In this document: in pieces, positions 62,769-64,000 of the stretch
How the letters are laid out: each line of letters begins with the position of its first letter
Position numbering within the stretch: the first letter of the stretch is position 1
Origin: an uncultured Sunxiuqinia sp.
GTDB lineage: Bacteria > Bacteroidota > Bacteroidia > Bacteroidales > Prolixibacteraceae
Length of the DNA: 64,000 nucleotides
Assembly: GCF_963678245.1 (NCBI RefSeq)
Contig: NZ_OY782773.1
Span: 62,001-126,000 of the forward strand
Direction of reading: 5' to 3'
Notes under the pieces: generated by a model
Seen by the model: the letters and a program-made list of their open reading frames with translations, nothing else
Database searches by the model: none
Told to the model about the DNA's origin: nothing
Position numbers and translations under genes: made by a program

Positions 62769-62776
62769 TATTTTTG
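62769..62776 (+). promoter_or_regulatory. -7 element for the polyprenyl synthase gene
   Basis: TATTTTTG, 22 bp before the ATG at 62799. The overlapping GAACGGTTC palindrome at 62776-62784 may be coincidental. Confidence 0.5.
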
Positions 62777-62798
62777 AACGGTTCAAAACACGGAACAA

Positions 62799-63773
62799 AT
62801 GACCTCTTTGGATATCATTCAGAAACCCATAAAAGATGAGTTGAATCAATTTGAAGACTACTTCAAAAAGACTATTCAAAGTGATATCCCCTTGTTATCA
62901 TTGATTATCAATTATATTCTGCGGAAGAAAGGGAAGCAAATGCGACCGATGTTTGTTTTTCTTGCGGCTAAAATGACTGGCGAATTTAACGATTCAACCT
63001 ACATGGCTGCTTCTTCTATTGAGTTGCTGCACACGGCTACCTTGGTCCACGATGATGTCGTTGACGAATCGTATGAACGTCGCGGTAGTTTTTCTATTAA
63101 TGCTCTCTGGAAAAATAAGCTGGCGGTTTTGGTGGGCGATTATATCTTGGCGAAGGGAATGTTGTTGAATATTGATAATGAGAACTACAATTTCCTGAAG
63201 CTGATCAGTCGCTCTGTGAAAGACATGAGTGAGGGAGAAATACTACAATTACGTAAAAGCCGCAAACTGGACATTGATTACGATACTTATTTCGAAATTA
63301 TTGAGAAGAAAACAGCTTCGCTAATTGCAACCAGCATGGCAATGGGAGCAGCGTCGGTATCGGATGACGAATCGTTGGTTGAAAAATTGTTCCGGATTGG
63401 TATTGATGCGGGGATTGCTTTCCAGATTAAGGATGATATTTTTGATTATCAGGCGAAAGGATTGCTGGGAAAGCCAACCGGGAATGACATCAAGGAAAAG
63501 AAGATTACGCTGCCTTTACTTTACGTGTTGAGCAATTCAGAAGAAAAAGAAAAACGTCGCATTTTGCGTGAGGTAAAGCGTAAAAACAAGAACACCTCAA
63601 AAGTGCAGGAACTAGTTAATCTCGTTGTTGAACGTGGTGGACTGGAATATGCCACCGAGCAAATGAATTTTTACCGCGACCGGGCGATATCCGAAATCAA
63701 CAATTTCCCGGAAACTGACTCTCGAAATGCGATGATTGAGCTGATCAATTACGTGACTACCCGAAAAAAGTAG
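62799..63773 (+). CDS. Polyprenyl diphosphate synthase
   Basis: 324 residues, all-helical trans-isoprenyl synthase. FARM LVHDDVVDESYERRG (first Asp-rich) and SARM FQIKDDIFDYQ (second) are intact, and GKQMRPMFVFLAAKM is present. It makes the long side chain of menaquinone (octaprenyl/heptaprenyl type, inferred) for the respiratory chain. Chain length cannot be called from sequence alone. Confidence 0.92.
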   Translation: MTSLDIIQKPIKDELNQFEDYFKKTIQSDIPLLSLIINYILRKKGKQMRPMFVFLAAKMTGEFNDSTYMAASSIELLHTATLVHDDVVDESYERRGSFSINALWKNKLAVLVGDYILAKGMLLNIDNENYNFLKLISRSVKDMSEGEILQLRKSRKLDIDYDTYFEIIEKKTASLIATSMAMGAASVSDDESLVEKLFRIGIDAGIAFQIKDDIFDYQAKGLLGKPTGNDIKEKKITLPLLYVLSNSEEKEKRRILREVKRKNKNTSKVQELVNLVVERGGLEYATEQMNFYRDRAISEINNFPETDSRNAMIELINYVTTRKK

Positions 63774-63811
63774 TTTATACTAATTGGGCTGGAGTCCTAA
63801 TTTAGTCTGTT

Positions 63812-64000
63812 TTATTTTGGGCTTACGCCAATCCCGGGTTTGTTTAGCAGCACTACTTTGCCATCTTCAACCTTTACGCCGGTAAACGGATCGTTGTTGA
63901 TTAACAAGTTTCCATCCAGGTCAGCCCAGTCAGCTTTTGGCGATAATTGAGCTGCTGCTGAAATGCCACATGATGTTTCGGTCATGCAGCCAATCATTAC
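63812..64000 (-). CDS. L-Ala-D/L-Glu epimerase-like enolase-superfamily enzyme, C-terminal end
   Basis: Only the last 62 codons are in the window. The IGCMTETSCGISAAAQLSP segment and the following DWADLDGNLLINNDPF match the C-terminal barrel of dipeptide epimerases in the mandelate-racemase group, and the tail KPGIGVSP is typical. The gene starts beyond 64000. It would epimerise murein-derived dipeptides. Confidence 0.8.
   Translation of the reverse strand, partial: VMIGCMTETSCGISAAAQLSPKADWADLDGNLLINNDPFTGVKVEDGKVVLLNKPGIGVSPK

Noticed and set aside
1..64000. tRNA, rRNA and tmRNA genes
   Set aside because: I looked for the usual tRNA 3' ends with T-arm consensus and for rRNA motifs and found none I could support; a tRNAscan/Infernal run would be decisive.
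1..64000. Integron integrase or other tyrosine recombinase gene
   Set aside because: No frame in the window shows the R-H-R-Y recombinase pattern, so the array cannot be called a complete integron from this window.

Overview
The window looks like a chromosomal segment of a free-living Bacteroidota bacterium, probably of the Marinilabiliales/Prolixibacteraceae type (lineage is inference). The signs are: repeated TAnnTTTG (-7) promoter elements, a SusC/SusD pair controlled by an ECF sigma/FecR pair, type IX secretion (T9SS) C-terminal sorting domains, a DUF4271-HemD pair, a DAHP synthase-chorismate mutase fusion and an HU-CCDC81/SPOR protein.

Layout. 1-1.5 kb: truncated rmlB-like gene and an RluA-family pseudouridine synthase. 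1.5-30.8 kb: an AT-rich accessory region. Its left part (2.6-9.3 kb) is a run of small, unrelated, co-oriented genes separated by about 135-140 bp imperfect inverted repeats that behave like integron attC sites. More sites of this type lie at 19.4-20.3 and 24.7-25.4 kb. Between them are a LarA-like gene, a sigma/anti-sigma/SusC/SusD unit, a Crp-like regulator, a T9SS-exported repeat protein, an SDR/AraC pair, a CaCA antiporter, a TonB receptor and scraps of mobile elements (an IS256-like N-terminus and group II intron-like RNA segments). No integrase is visible, so the array would be a CALIN (attC cluster lacking an integrase), unless the integrase lies outside.

30.9-64 kb: core genome with long leftward and rightward operons: dus; DUF4271-hemD-rnpA; tyrA-aroF/CM; a secreted metalloprotease; a GH32-fold protein lacking catalytic residues; rnr-tetR; rbfA-methyltransferase-LolC/E-like permease; trpB2; trpS; an HU/SPOR protein; galE; a complete RND efflux operon (TolC-like, adaptor, pump, two small proteins); polA; queD; an ArsR regulator; a polyprenyl synthase; and the end of a dipeptide epimerase.

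Two observations stand out. First, the attC-like cassette array: each cassette carries its own pair of complementary ends of about 10 bp, and the hairpin tips differ in sequence while keeping their pairing. Second, a textbook-like transcription attenuator precedes tyrA-aroF: a 22-codon leader peptide containing the run FYYWFYYF, a candidate antiterminator, and a GAAA-capped terminator with a nine-U tail. A second leader with a small ORF and a strong terminator precedes trpB2.
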